A DNA stretch of 64,000 nucleotides from Thiocapsa sp. (GTDB lineage: Bacteria > Pseudomonadota > Gammaproteobacteria > Chromatiales > Chromatiaceae): NCBI RefSeq assembly GCF_018399035.1, contig NZ_CP073760.1, positions 2,232,001-2,296,000 on the forward strand, given 5' to 3'. Shown here one piece after another: positions 1 through 7,549 of this stretch (its first letter is position 1; each line of letters starts with the position of its first letter). The position numbers and the translations under genes are program-made. The notes below the pieces were generated by a model that searched no databases, was not told the DNA's origin, and worked only from the letters and a program-made list of their open reading frames with translations.

Positions 1-343
1 ACCGTTCGACTCGGTCGATGCCGTCTGCGGTTATTTCAGGGCCTGTATCGAGGCACATCCGTCGGCCGTCTTCATCGCCGAGTTCGATCATTTCCGACAT
101 ACCCGATCGCTTCCGGACGGGCGTATCGACAAAGCCATCCGCGCCGCCAAGAATCTGGTCTTCTGTTTCGGCATCACATTGCCGAACCCGCAGGCACTCG
201 CGATGCGACCCCGATCGATCGGCATCGCCGAGACCGACGACGGCTTCGTGATCACCTTCATCGAATTGCCGATGCCGGTGGCGAACGCGGCGATGGAGGA
301 CTGGGCGATGCGTCTGCGCCGATCCGAGGCGGCACCGGCCTAA
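1..343 (+). CDS. Conserved small protein, 3' part (DUF6858-like)
   Basis: The reading frame is open from base 2 to a TAA at 341-343, giving the last 113 residues of a protein whose start lies outside the window. It contains an FDH segment, the conserved-looking stretch AAKNLVFCFG and the motif RPRSIGIAE. I recall this pattern from short uncharacterised proteins of sulfur-oxidising proteobacteria (DUF6858), but the function is unknown. There is no signal peptide or membrane segment in the visible part. The stop codon is the first three bases of a palindromic repeat (see 341-400), so the original C-terminus may have been altered. The coding call is firm; the family name is tentative. Confidence 0.7.
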   Translation, partial: PFDSVDAVCGYFRACIEAHPSAVFIAEFDHFRHTRSLPDGRIDKAIRAAKNLVFCFGITLPNPQALAMRPRSIGIAETDDGFVITFIELPMPVANAAMEDWAMRLRRSEAAPA

Positions 344-400
344 ACCGCGCCAGCTCCGACAATCGTCGAGTCTGCCGAGGCCGATTCCATCCATTTTGAA
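341..400. repeat. Half copy of the TAAAC(C/T)GCG palindromic repeat
   Basis: This copy begins TAAACCGCGCC and carries the GCCGAGGCCGATTCCATCCA core seen in the copies at 28704-28897 and 50168-50361. Its distal arm is missing. Its first three bases act as the stop codon of the preceding gene. Confidence 0.7.
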
Positions 401-501
401 TCGCTCCTACGTCCCGCGGCAGGACATTCCGAGTATACCCACGAGATCCGACATCCATGACCACTCGAAGCGTCTTCGCCGTTCTGAACACGGGGAAATC
501 C

Positions 502-885
502 ATGCGTATCGCCGTCACCAGCCAGAACTTTCGCACCATCACCGGACACGCCGGCAAGAGCCGTCGCTTCCTCGTCTACGAGGCGGACCCCGACGGCAAC
601 CCGACCGAGATCGATCGGCTCGATCTGCCGATGGAGTTGTCCCTGCACGAGTATCACGGCGAGGATCATCCGCTGTTCGAGCTCAAGCTGAACGCCATCG
701 TGACCCAGGGCGCCGGGCAGGGTTTTCTCCAGCGCATGGCACGCCACGGGATCGCGGTGCATACCACCAGCGCGAGCGACCCCATCCATGCGGTCGGCGC
801 GATTCTCAAAGGTCAACCGTTGCCTGCCGCTGCGCCGCACACCCATGACCATGGCGACAGGCATCCGCAGGGGCACGCGGAATGA
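502..885 (+). CDS. NifX/NifB-type iron-molybdenum cluster-binding domain protein
   Basis: This 127-residue protein begins MRIAVTSQNFRTITGHAG, the usual opening of the dinitrogenase iron-molybdenum cofactor family, whose members bind or carry Fe-S/FeMo clusters. It ends in a His-rich tail (HTHDHGDRHPQGH) that could bind metal. I chose the ATG at 502 because GGGGA lies six bases upstream and the family starts here; an in-frame ATG at 457 would add 15 residues without a convincing ribosome site. No nif gene is adjacent, so a role in nitrogen fixation is not implied. Stand-alone family members are common in sulfur and anaerobic bacteria, and the cargo is unknown. Confidence 0.8.
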   Translation: MRIAVTSQNFRTITGHAGKSRRFLVYEADPDGNPTEIDRLDLPMELSLHEYHGEDHPLFELKLNAIVTQGAGQGFLQRMARHGIAVHTTSASDPIHAVGAILKGQPLPAAAPHTHDHGDRHPQGHAE

Positions 886-1504
886 GCACGGCCATAGTGC
901 GAAGCTGATCCGCCTCGGGCGCACCCGCTGCCTGCGACACAAGGTCATGTCGGTTCGTCGGACCGCCGGTCGTGCGCTCTGGGGCGACTTCCGAAAGCCT
1001 CGAACCTCGTAGATTGTGCTGACGATAGGAGGCACAACTTCCCCGATTGCTGGTTGCGCCTCGCACGGCTCGGGACAAACTCTGGGCGGCTGCAGGTCAT
1101 CAAGGGGCGAATAAATTCGCCCCTACAGGGCGGCCGTTCCTTTCCCGTAAATCACCTCAGACCCATCTGCGCGTCGTGGGGCGACTTCAGTCGCCCCCAT
1201 CGCCCGAAACCACCTCAGTGCATTTGGCTCGGCCGCGTCAGACCGTCCCAGTCCAGCTCGATGGATCGATGGTGATCGGCACGGCAGTCCGAAGACCCTC
1301 CTGAGAAGCGCGCGACGACGCCCCCCGAAGAGCAGGTTGCGATTCGTCATTTCCGATATTGCTCGTGCGGCATAGCCTACGCGCTTTCGACCGGCGGGCC
1401 AGACTGATCCGGGCCGCGGCGCTCTCCACGATCGCCGAAACACCCTGCCCGGCGCCCGAACGCCCTCCCTCCCGTTCCTGGTTTCCAACCTCGGGAATAT
1501 CGCA
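886..1504. other. Gene-free spacer with degenerate hairpin repeats
   Basis: No credible gene was seen. From about 990 to 1080 lie pieces of a GCACAAC / TGTGCC-type hairpin repeat that recurs near 4690 and 28630-28695. From about 1098 to 1200 lies GGGGCGAATAAATTCGCCCC followed by fragments related to the 105-bp element at 26522-26626 (CCCGTAAATCACCT). The last 200 bases precede cydA and presumably hold its promoter, which I could not recognise. Confidence 0.5.
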
Positions 1505-3124
1505 ATGCTTGACAGCACCATGATCGAGCTCTCGCGGTGGCAGTTCGCCATGACCGCGATGTACCACTTCCTCTTTGTGCCCCTCACACTCGGCCTCGCC
1601 TGGATCCTGGTGATCATGGAGAGCGTCTATGTCATGACCGGACGCGAGATCTACCGGGACATGACCAAGTTCTGGGGCAAGCTCTTCGGCATCAACTTCG
1701 CGTTGGGGGTGACGACCGGGCTGACCATGGAGTTCCAGTTCGGGACCAACTGGTCCTACTACAGCCACTATGTCGGGGACGTCTTCGGCGCACCGCTCGC
1801 CATCGAGGGTCTGATGGCCTTCTTCCTGGAATCGACCTTCATCGGTCTGTTCTTTCTGGGCTGGGAGCGACTCTCCAAACGCCAGCATCTGACCGTTACC
1901 TTCCTGATGGCGCTTGCGTCCAACCTCTCGGCGCTCTGGATCCTGGTGGCCAACGGCTGGATGCAGAACCCGGTCGGTGCCGAGTTCAGCTACGAGACCA
2001 TGCGCATGGAGATGACCAACTTCATGGATGTCGTGCTCAACCCGGTCGCACAGGTCAAGTTCGTGCACACGGTGGCCGCCGGCTATGTGACCGCGTCCAT
2101 GTTCGTGCTCGGCATCAGCTCCTGGTACATGCTCAAGGGGCGGGACCTGGCCTTCGCCAAGCGCTCCTTCTCGGTCGCGATCGGCTTCGGTCTGGCCGGG
2201 ATCCTCTCGGTCATCCTGCTCGGCGACGAGTCCGGCTACGAGGTCGGCGACGTGCAGAAGGTGAAGCTCGCCGCGATCGAGGCGGAGTGGCACTCGGAGC
2301 CCGCACCCGCAGGCTTTACGATCATCGGCTTCCCGAGCAACGAGGACGAGGAGACGCACGGCGCGATCAAGATCCCCTGGCTCCTGGGGTTGATCGCCAC
2401 GCGCTCGCTCGACACCGAGGTGAAGGGACTGAAGGACCTGATGGTGGACCACGAGATCCGCATCCGCAGCGGCATGATCGCCTACGCGTATCTGCAGCGC
2501 CTGCGCGGGGATCAAGACACGCCGGAGAACCGGGCGGTCTTCGAGGATCACAAGGACGATCTCGGCTACGGGCTCCTGCTCAAGCGCTATACGGACGACC
2601 CGAGCCAGGCGACCGAGGAGCAGATCCGCATGGCGGTCAAGGATTCGATCCCCGAGGTCGCGCCGCTCTTCTGGAGCTTCCGGGTGATGGTCGCGGCCGG
2701 GTTCTGGATGCTGGCCCTGATGATCCTGGGGTTCTACTTCAACGCCAAGCGCGTCATTCAAGAGAAACGCTGGCTGCTGCGGCTCTTCCTCTGGAGCATC
2801 CCGGTGCCCTGGATCGCCGCGGAGACCGGCTGGTTCGTGGCCGAGTTCGGCCGCCAGCCTTGGGCGATCGGCGAGGTCCTGCCGACCAGCATCGCGGCCT
2901 CGAGCCTTGCGGCGAGCGACCTCATCATCAGTCTCTCGGCCTTCATCCTCTTCTACACGGTGCTCCTGATCATCGAGATGTATCTGATGTTCAAGTTCGG
3001 ACGGCAGGGACCCAGCTCGCTGCATACGGGCCGCTATCACCACGAAGAGGCGGCCACGGCGTCCCGCTCAACCACCGCAGGCGGTCCGGCACCTGTGCTC
3101 GCCCCGCAGAAACGGCAAGACTAG
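1505..3124 (+). CDS. cydA: Cytochrome bd ubiquinol oxidase subunit I
   Basis: Catalytic subunit of the bd-type quinol oxidase in the inner membrane, which oxidises quinol and reduces oxygen to water with very high oxygen affinity. At 539 residues it matches the long-Q-loop (E. coli-like) form. Visible signatures are His21 in AMYHFLF (haem b595 ligand region), the [11 protein letters not shown] helix with the conserved Glu, His in [10 protein letters not shown] (haem b558 ligand) and [12 protein letters not shown] near the C-terminus. The tail after about residue 500 is polar and variable. The operon continues with cydB 10 bases later and then cydX. In an anaerobic phototroph the enzyme would serve oxygen scavenging and microaerobic respiration. 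Confidence 0.97.
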   Translation: MLDSTMIELSRWQFAMTAMYHFLFVPLTLGLAWILVIMESVYVMTGREIYRDMTKFWGKLFGINFALGVTTGLTMEFQFGTNWSYYSHYVGDVFGAPLAIEGLMAFFLESTFIGLFFLGWERLSKRQHLTVTFLMALASNLSALWILVANGWMQNPVGAEFSYETMRMEMTNFMDVVLNPVAQVKFVHTVAAGYVTASMFVLGISSWYMLKGRDLAFAKRSFSVAIGFGLAGILSVILLGDESGYEVGDVQKVKLAAIEAEWHSEPAPAGFTIIGFPSNEDEETHGAIKIPWLLGLIATRSLDTEVKGLKDLMVDHEIRIRSGMIAYAYLQRLRGDQDTPENRAVFEDHKDDLGYGLLLKRYTDDPSQATEEQIRMAVKDSIPEVAPLFWSFRVMVAAGFWMLALMILGFYFNAKRVIQEKRWLLRLFLWSIPVPWIAAETGWFVAEFGRQPWAIGEVLPTSIAASSLAASDLIISLSAFILFYTVLLIIEMYLMFKFGRQGPSSLHTGRYHHEEAATASRSTTAGGPAPVLAPQKRQD

Positions 3125-3134
3125 GGGACCGATC

Positions 3135-4277
3135 ATGATCATCGACTACGAAGTCCTGAAGTTCATCTGGTGGGTACTGGTCGGCGTGCTCTTGATCGGC
3201 TTCGCCGTGACCGACGGCATGGACATGGGCGTCGGCGCACTCCTGCCCTTCCTGGGCAAGACCGACGAGGAGCGGCGCGTCATCATCAACACCATCGGCC
3301 CGCACTGGGACGGCAACCAGGTCTGGCTGATCACGGCCGGCGGGGCCATCTTCGCCGCCTGGCCGCTGGTGTATGCGACCGCCTTCTCGGGGTTCTATTT
3401 CGCGATGTTGCTCGCGCTCTTCGCGCTCTTCTTCCGGCCGGTCGGCTTCGACTACCGCAGCAAGATCGCCGACCCGCGCTGGCGCAACTCCTGGGATTGG
3501 GGGCTCTTCATCGGCGGGGTCGTGCCTGCGTTGGTCTTCGGGGTCGCCTTCGGCAATCTATTGCTCGGCGTGCCCTTTCATCTCGACGACATGCTGAGAT
3601 CCTTCTACACGGGCAGCTTCCTCGGCCTCTTCCATCCGTTCGCGCTCTTGGCGGGCATCCTGAGTGTGGCCATGCTGACCATGCATGGTGCGGTCTGGCT
3701 TCAGGTGCGGACCGCCGAGCCCATCGCCTCGCGCGCCAAGGCAGCGGCTCGAATCTTCGCCCTGATCAGCATGGCGGTCTTTGCGCTCGCCGGGGTCTGG
3801 CTGATCATCGGTGTCGACGGCTTCAAGGTGGTCTCCATGCCGGCGCTCGATGCGACACCCAATCCGCTGACCAAGGAGGTCGTCGCGGATTCCTGGGCCT
3901 GGCTGGCCAACTACGGCGCCCATCCTTGGACGCTGCTCTTCCCGGTACTCGGTTTCGCGGGTCTCTGGGCGACGATGAAGCTCGCCGCCGCCGATCGGCC
4001 GGGCTGGGGTCTGGTGACCGGCAGTCTGGCGATCACCGGCATCATCGTGACCGCCGGGGTGAGCCTCTTCCCCTTCATCCTGCCCTCGCGCACGGATCCC
4101 AACAGCAGTCTGATCGTTTGGGACGCCGTCTCGAGCCACCTGACCCTGACGGTCATGTTCTGGGCCGCGGTCATCTTCATCCCGCTGATCCTGGCCTACA
4201 CCACCTGGACCTATACCAAGATGTGGCGGCGGGTGACGGTGGAGGAGATCAGGGAGCAGGAGCATTTGGCTTACTGA
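3135..4277 (+). CDS. cydB: Cytochrome bd ubiquinol oxidase subunit II
   Basis: Second membrane subunit of the bd oxidase, pairing with CydA and completing the quinol oxidase complex. The 380-residue length is normal for the family. The N-terminus (WWVLVGVLLIGFAVTDGMDMGVGALLPFLG) and the GPHWDGNQVWLI motif are diagnostic, and about nine hydrophobic helices follow. It starts 10 bases after the cydA stop, so the two are co-transcribed and probably translationally linked. I see no truncation or missing conserved residue. Confidence 0.97.
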   Translation: MIIDYEVLKFIWWVLVGVLLIGFAVTDGMDMGVGALLPFLGKTDEERRVIINTIGPHWDGNQVWLITAGGAIFAAWPLVYATAFSGFYFAMLLALFALFFRPVGFDYRSKIADPRWRNSWDWGLFIGGVVPALVFGVAFGNLLLGVPFHLDDMLRSFYTGSFLGLFHPFALLAGILSVAMLTMHGAVWLQVRTAEPIASRAKAAARIFALISMAVFALAGVWLIIGVDGFKVVSMPALDATPNPLTKEVVADSWAWLANYGAHPWTLLFPVLGFAGLWATMKLAAADRPGWGLVTGSLAITGIIVTAGVSLFPFILPSRTDPNSSLIVWDAVSSHLTLTVMFWAAVIFIPLILAYTTWTYTKMWRRVTVEEIREQEHLAY

Positions 4278-4360
4278 GGGGTTTATCGAGAAACGTCAGG
4301 GTCCGGGGTCGTTGGGTGCGACCCCGGACGATGAACATCGACCACCGAGAGGACGATCCC

Positions 4361-4483
4361 ATGTGGTATTTCGCTTGGCTCCTGGGTGTGCTCCTGGCAC
4401 TCGCCCTCGGCATCATCAACGTCATGTGGTACGAATCCGAGGAGTGTTTCAGACACACCGGGGATGCGCGGCCCGACAATTAA
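4361..4483 (+). CDS. cydX: Small accessory subunit of cytochrome bd oxidase
   Basis: A 40-residue single-pass membrane protein beginning MWYFAWLLGVLLALALGIINVMWYE, which closely fits the CydX/YbgT family that stabilises the haem site of CydAB. GAGGA lies seven to twelve bases before the ATG at 4361; an upstream in-frame ATG at 4331 would add ten polar residues not found in the family. It lies 83 bases downstream of cydB and completes a cydABX operon. The C-terminal tail (EECFRHTGDARPDN) is longer than in E. coli. Its TAA stop is the first codon of a palindromic repeat, so the tail may have been reshaped by that insertion. Confidence 0.92.
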   Translation: MWYFAWLLGVLLALALGIINVMWYESEECFRHTGDARPDN

Positions 4484-4673
4484 ACCGCGCCCAGCGCGGT
4501 ATGCGATGTTTATGGATGGGATCGGCCCCGGCAGACTTGACGACCGCTGGAGCCGGCGCGGTTTAAGATATTAAAAAATATGTTATTTTAAACCGCATCC
4601 CCGCTAAAGGCTATGGATGCACCAAACGTCGAGCTCACTCGAAAATTAGCATCTCGCTCTGGATGCGGTTTAA
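4481..4673. repeat. Paired palindromic repeats (TAAACCGCG...CGCGGTTTA), two units
   Basis: Unit one, 4481-4566, begins TAAACCGCGCCCAGCGCGG and ends CGCGGTTTAAG. An AT-only spacer follows, and unit two, 4588-4673, begins TTAAACCGC and ends GCGGTTTAA. The spacer and the inner arms could fold as a terminator-like hairpin for cydABX. The first three bases are the cydX stop. Confidence 0.85.
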
Positions 4674-4773
4674 GCGCCGACGTTTGGTTGTGCCTCGCAC
4701 GGCTCGGCACAACCTACGCCCTTGGCATGAAGGTTTCCGGAATTCGCCTAAGAAACATCGCCGAAAGCTCAGC

Positions 4774-4838
4774 TCGTTGTCGTTATCGTGTATTCGGATT
4801 CCGGACGAACACGACAACGACAACGACAACGACAACGA
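4774..4838. repeat. ACGACA hexamer microsatellite with opposing arm
   Basis: About five tandem copies of ACGACA lie at 4809-4838. An inverted arm (CGTTGTCGTTATCG) lies at 4774-4787, so the whole can fold back on itself. A second copy of the same arrangement is at 44742-44791. Confidence 0.75.
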
Positions 4839-4884
4839 AAAATCCTACGACAGTTTTCAAGACTTGCGGCTTAAGGGACTAAGC

Positions 4885-5129
4885 CCTCGGCGTGTCGCCG
4901 TCGCGCACGACGGCACGCCAACGCGGTTCCGGAGCTCGAATGCGTGCCTTGGCCGCGTTCATTGGTCCGGCGAGAGCACTTTCGGTGCGCTTCCAGGGAA
5001 CGTCGCCTCGGGCTCGACCCCATTGGCCGTCAGGGCGGCGGAAGAAGACGACTGCAAGTCGTCGATCCCGGGGACGCTGCCGCTTCGCGACGATCGCGAT
5101 CGTCACTTCTGGCCCTCGACATGAACGAG
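4885..5129. repeat. About 200-bp dispersed repeat, copy 1
   Basis: The stretch containing AAGACGACTGCAAGTCGTCG and GCCGCTTCGCGACGAT is present in the opposite orientation at 48525-48710, with scattered mismatches. It contains no gene of its own, but the 3' end of the minus-strand gene at 5030-5662 runs into it. Confidence 0.75.
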
Positions 5130-5662
5130 GCCCGTACCTTACCGGCCATTCGAGCCTCGGCCGAACCGCCCCCCGCCGGTTGACTGCGCCGCGCACGGTC
5201 CATCTGCATCTGCAGGCGCTGGCTCTGTTGTTGCGCCTCCAACTCCATCAATTGACCCTGCATTCGCATCTGACCGGCCCGAACGTCCGGCATTCCATCT
5301 GCCCCGGCACGGGGCACCAGCCGATCCTGCCGACGGGCCGAGTCTACGGCGCGATTTTGCTGCTGAAGAAGCCCCCGGTAACGGATCGCCTCGTTCCACT
5401 CGCGTGATTGCTGCCGAGCCGCCTCGGCGGGCGACAGCGGGCCGGTCTGCTGTCTCGCTGCACGTTGATCCTGTTGCAATTTCAACCAACCAGCGGCGGC
5501 CCGCTGCGCCTGAATCCCCTGCACGCGCATCGCTTCCGTCTCTGCAGCAACAGGCATCGCGAGCATCAGTGTTGCGATGACGACAAAGAGACAGGCCATT
5601 TGTCGTAGTTGTCGCACCGTTGCGGTGCGGAAGGGGCCTTCACGCGTCTGAAAGCTGTGCAT
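5030..5662 (-). CDS. Exported Gln/Arg/Ala-rich protein of unknown function
   Basis: Predicted 210-residue protein with a hydrophobic signal segment (CLFVVIATLMLAMPVAAE, about residues 24-41) and a mature part rich in Gln, Arg and Ala that looks largely helical or coiled coil (for example QQQSQRLQMQM). I chose the ATG at 5662 because GGGAG lies eight bases upstream; the ATG at 5599, right before the hydrophobic core, has no ribosome site. Residues after about 177 are encoded by a dispersed repeat (4885-5129), so the natural C-terminus has probably been replaced. I do not recognise the family. The signal peptide makes a periplasmic or outer-surface role likely. Confidence 0.6.
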   Translation of the reverse strand: MHSFQTREGPFRTATVRQLRQMACLFVVIATLMLAMPVAAETEAMRVQGIQAQRAAAGWLKLQQDQRAARQQTGPLSPAEAARQQSREWNEAIRYRGLLQQQNRAVDSARRQDRLVPRAGADGMPDVRAGQMRMQGQLMELEAQQQSQRLQMQMDRARRSQPAGGGSAEARMAGKVRASFMSRARSDDRDRREAAASPGSTTCSRLLPPP

Positions 5663-5827
5663 GGCTAGGCTCCCATCATCGACTCCACCGGATCGCGTCT
5701 TCGCAACCTATTGTTTCAATGAGGTCAAGGCTCGAAATAAAAAATTGGCATCCGTTCTGCATTAGTGGAGACAAGACGACGCTTCCGTTCTTCGGTTTCG
5801 TTCTCTGACCTCCTCAGTGGTGATTCG

Positions 5828-5851
5828 CCCCGCGTCAGCGGGGTTTTTTTT
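5828..5851 (+). terminator. Rho-independent terminator
   Basis: CCCCGC-GTCA-GCGGGG is followed by eight T residues. No protein gene precedes it on this strand, which raises the possibility of a small RNA ending here. Confidence 0.8.
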
Positions 5852-5854
5852 ATC

Positions 5855-5937
5855 TAAACCGCGCCCGGTGCGGTATGCGTCATTTGTTGAAGTGGATTGG
5901 CCGCGCCAGCTCCGACGACTGTCGGAGCTGGCGGGCC
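5855..5937. repeat. Palindromic repeat unit (TAAACCGCGCCCGG)
   Basis: Begins TAAACCGCGCCCGGTGCGG, immediately after the terminator at 5828-5851. It ends in a separate hairpin, GCCAGCTCCGACGA / TGTCGGAGCTGGC. The far CGCGGTTTA arm is missing. Confidence 0.6.
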
Positions 5938-5959
5938 GACCTCTCGCCGCAACCCATCC

Positions 5960-6291
5960 TCACTCCAGAATCGCAGCGAGCTTCGCCAGCACCTCATCCA
6001 TGATTGCGGTCGATACGCTTTCGAGCTTGCGTGCGCTGCGCGACCCCAGATCCATCGCGCGCGGCTGATCGCACCGCACGACGCCTGTCGTATTCGTTCC
6101 CGCCGCCATCAGCGATACGGCAAAACCGGCCGTGCGCGCGAAATGGCCTCCGCGGGTGATGGGCAGCACAACCGGCGTTCTCGTCAGTTGGTTGAGGCCG
6201 ACGCAGACACGACCAGGACCGGCCGCGTGCCTCGCTGTTCATGTCCCGAGGTCGGGTCCAGCGAGACAAGGTAGATATCGCCGCGCTCCAT
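5960..6291 (-). pseudogene. MazF/PemK-type mRNA interferase, frameshifted
   Basis: The start codon at 6291 opens MERGDIYLVSLDPTSGHEQRG, a canonical MazF/PemK N-terminus, but the frame stops after 36 residues. The rest of the toxin (LPITRGGHFARTAGFAVSL ... RSARKLESVSTAIMDEVLAKL) continues in another frame to 5960. Restoring one T near 6194 would give SAFNQLTRTPVVLPIT and a full toxin of about 110 residues. The defect is visible in the bases themselves. Either the toxin is inactive or the read has a one-base error. The gene overlaps its antitoxin by one base (TAATG), the normal arrangement of a co-translated pair. Confidence 0.85.
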
Positions 6292-6548
6292 TACAGCAAC
6301 TCGTTGCCGACCGGCCTGTCATCGAGCCAGGTGCGATCTTCCTCGCCGATGTCGGCCGATGCGTCGCATTGGGCCAGCAAGTCGTCCAGGCTGTAACGTT
6401 GCCGCGGCGACGGATCAATCACCAGGCGACCCGCGTCGACGGTCAAGCCAACTGTCGCGCCGGCGCGCAGGTGCAGCAGGTCGAGGATGGCGTGCGGGAC
6501 GGCCAGCATCACCGAGCCGCCGACCTGTCGCAGATGGGTCCGGTACAT
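6291..6548 (-). CDS. MazE/ChpS-like AbrB-fold antitoxin
   Basis: An 85-residue protein with a swapped-hairpin DNA-binding N-terminus (LRQVGGSVMLAVPHAILDLL, then AGATVGLTVDAGRLVIDP), typical of MazE, ChpS and PemI antitoxins. These bind the operator of their own operon through the N-terminus and neutralise the RNase toxin through the C-terminus (here SLDDLLAQCDASADIGEEDRTW). It lies directly before the frameshifted MazF-like gene and shares one base with it. With the toxin broken, the antitoxin would be free to drift but still looks intact. Confidence 0.85.
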   Translation of the reverse strand: MYRTHLRQVGGSVMLAVPHAILDLLHLRAGATVGLTVDAGRLVIDPSPRQRYSLDDLLAQCDASADIGEEDRTWLDDRPVGNELL

Positions 6549-6686
6549 GTTGCAACTCCAGGCATACGGTTATCTCAAGACACGACCTTTGATCACCCGA
6601 ACCGCAAGCCCGCGTCTGTCGGAAAACGACTGTTTTTTTGGTTGGGGGATGACAGGCCGGATCAGCCCCTTGACGACCGGCCGGAT

Positions 6687-6992
6687 TCACGCCTTGATCG
6701 GTCGAGCCACCAATTTGACGCCCAGCGCATGACAGACGCGGTTGATCGTATCGAACCGCGGCTGTGCGTCGGGGCGCAATGCCTTATAGAGCGCCTCGCG
6801 CGCGATCCCGCTCGCTTTGGCGATCTCGGTCATGCCGCGCGCGCGTGCGGCGGTGCCGAGTGCCTGTGCCAGGGCGGCCGGGTCGTTTTCTTCCAGCACA
6901 ATGGACAGATACTCGGCGATCGCCTGGTCGTCTTCCAGGTGCTCGGTGATGTCGAACTCGGACAGATCGACGATTCGGATTTTCTCGCTCAT
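6687..6992 (-). CDS. HigA-type antitoxin (addiction-module antidote, COG3636-like)
   Basis: This 101-residue protein opens MSEKIRIVDLSEFDITEHLED and carries a helix-turn-helix (ARARGMTEIAKASGIAREALYKALRP), followed by PRFDTINRVCHALGVKL. This is the standard layout of antidotes paired with the RelE/HigB-like killer protein of COG3657. I chose the ATG at 6992 because it overlaps the toxin-remnant stop in a TGATG arrangement; an upstream in-frame start at 7013 lies inside the toxin remnant. In the family the protein represses its own operon, and a candidate operator lies at 7057-7074. The toxin partner is nearly gone. Confidence 0.87.
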   Translation of the reverse strand: MSEKIRIVDLSEFDITEHLEDDQAIAEYLSIVLEENDPAALAQALGTAARARGMTEIAKASGIAREALYKALRPDAQPRFDTINRVCHALGVKLVARPIKA

Positions 6993-7048
6993 CACTTTAT
7001 ACCGGACAGCCAAGTCGCGAACTCAGCGGTTTGTTTGATCGTGAACAT
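6992..7048 (-). pseudogene. Remnant of a HigB/RelE-like toxin (18 codons)
   Basis: The ATG at 7048 encodes MFTIKQTAEFATWLSGIK and then TGA. This matches the first residues of COG3657 killer proteins, which normally run to about 100 residues. The short frame still overlaps the antitoxin start (TGATG), so the gene seems to have lost its interior while keeping both ends. Confidence 0.75.
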
Positions 7049-7056
7049 GGGAAAAA

Positions 7057-7074
7057 TGTAATCGAACGATTACA
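7057..7074. promoter_or_regulatory. Candidate operator upstream of the toxin remnant/antitoxin
   Basis: TGTAATCG-AA-CGATTACA is an 8-bp perfect inverted repeat with a two-base spacer. It starts nine bases before the toxin-remnant start codon. The position fits autorepression by the HTH antitoxin; binding is inferred. Confidence 0.55.
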
Positions 7075-7269
7075 AAAAGACAAGCTCAGAAGCACGCATT
7101 GCTAAAGCCCGTTCTGGCGCGCTCCGCTCGCTGATCCGCCTATTCTGTCGGCAAGTGTCCCGACCTCGAATACACCCGATCCGCAACGACGTGATCCGTC
7201 GGGCGGTGTTACCCTCGGATCCGTCCCCCTCGTGTTCGCTCAACGCCGCCCTGCCAACCCGGAATTCCG

Positions 7270-7549
7270 ATGATTTCGCGACTCTCCAAGTCCTAGCACG
7301 CCATCGACCTCGGCTTGTTCCTGCCCACGGCCGGGCTGCTCCTCATCGGCTTGTTGGTCATCGGCTCGCTGAGTCTCAGCGACCCCTTCGCCTTCCACCC
7401 GAAGGACTCGACCTTGGCGTGGGGCCATCTCTTGCGCGCGGCCGTTGCACTGCTCCTAATGGTCGCTGTGATGTCGATCCCACCCGAGCGCATTCAGCGC
7501 GCCGGGCTGGTCCTGTATCTGCTCGTGCTTGCCGTCATGAGCACTTCCT
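7270..7549 (+). pseudogene. FtsW/RodA-family protein, N-terminal fragment
   Basis: From the ATG at 7270 the frame reads MISRLSKS, then TAG at 7294-7296, then continues HAIDLGLFLPTAGLLLIGLLV ... SDPFAFHPKDSTLAWGHLL ... AVMSIPPERIQRAGLVLYLLVLAVM. This resembles the first three membrane segments of FtsW/RodA/SpoVE (SEDS) peptidoglycan glycosyltransferases. The frame is cut at 7550 by the ISL3 inverted repeat. A C-terminal piece of the same family lies in the same orientation at 18495-20027, so the two are probably the ends of one gene. The family call is by pattern and is moderately sure. Confidence 0.6.

Noticed and set aside
502..885. Part of a nif cluster
   Set aside because: Only the single NifX/NifB-type domain is present; neighbours are respiratory genes.
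1238..3043. A 601-codon minus-strand open frame across cydA
   Set aside because: It is an antisense shadow of cydA: charged, repetitive composition and no recognisable domain, while cydA is unmistakable.
4774..4838. CRISPR array
   Set aside because: The repeats are 6-bp satellites without spacers; no cas gene is in the window.
6132..7061. A 309-codon plus-strand open frame over the toxin-antitoxin region
   Set aside because: The minus strand carries recognisable antitoxins and toxin remnants; the plus frame has no domain.
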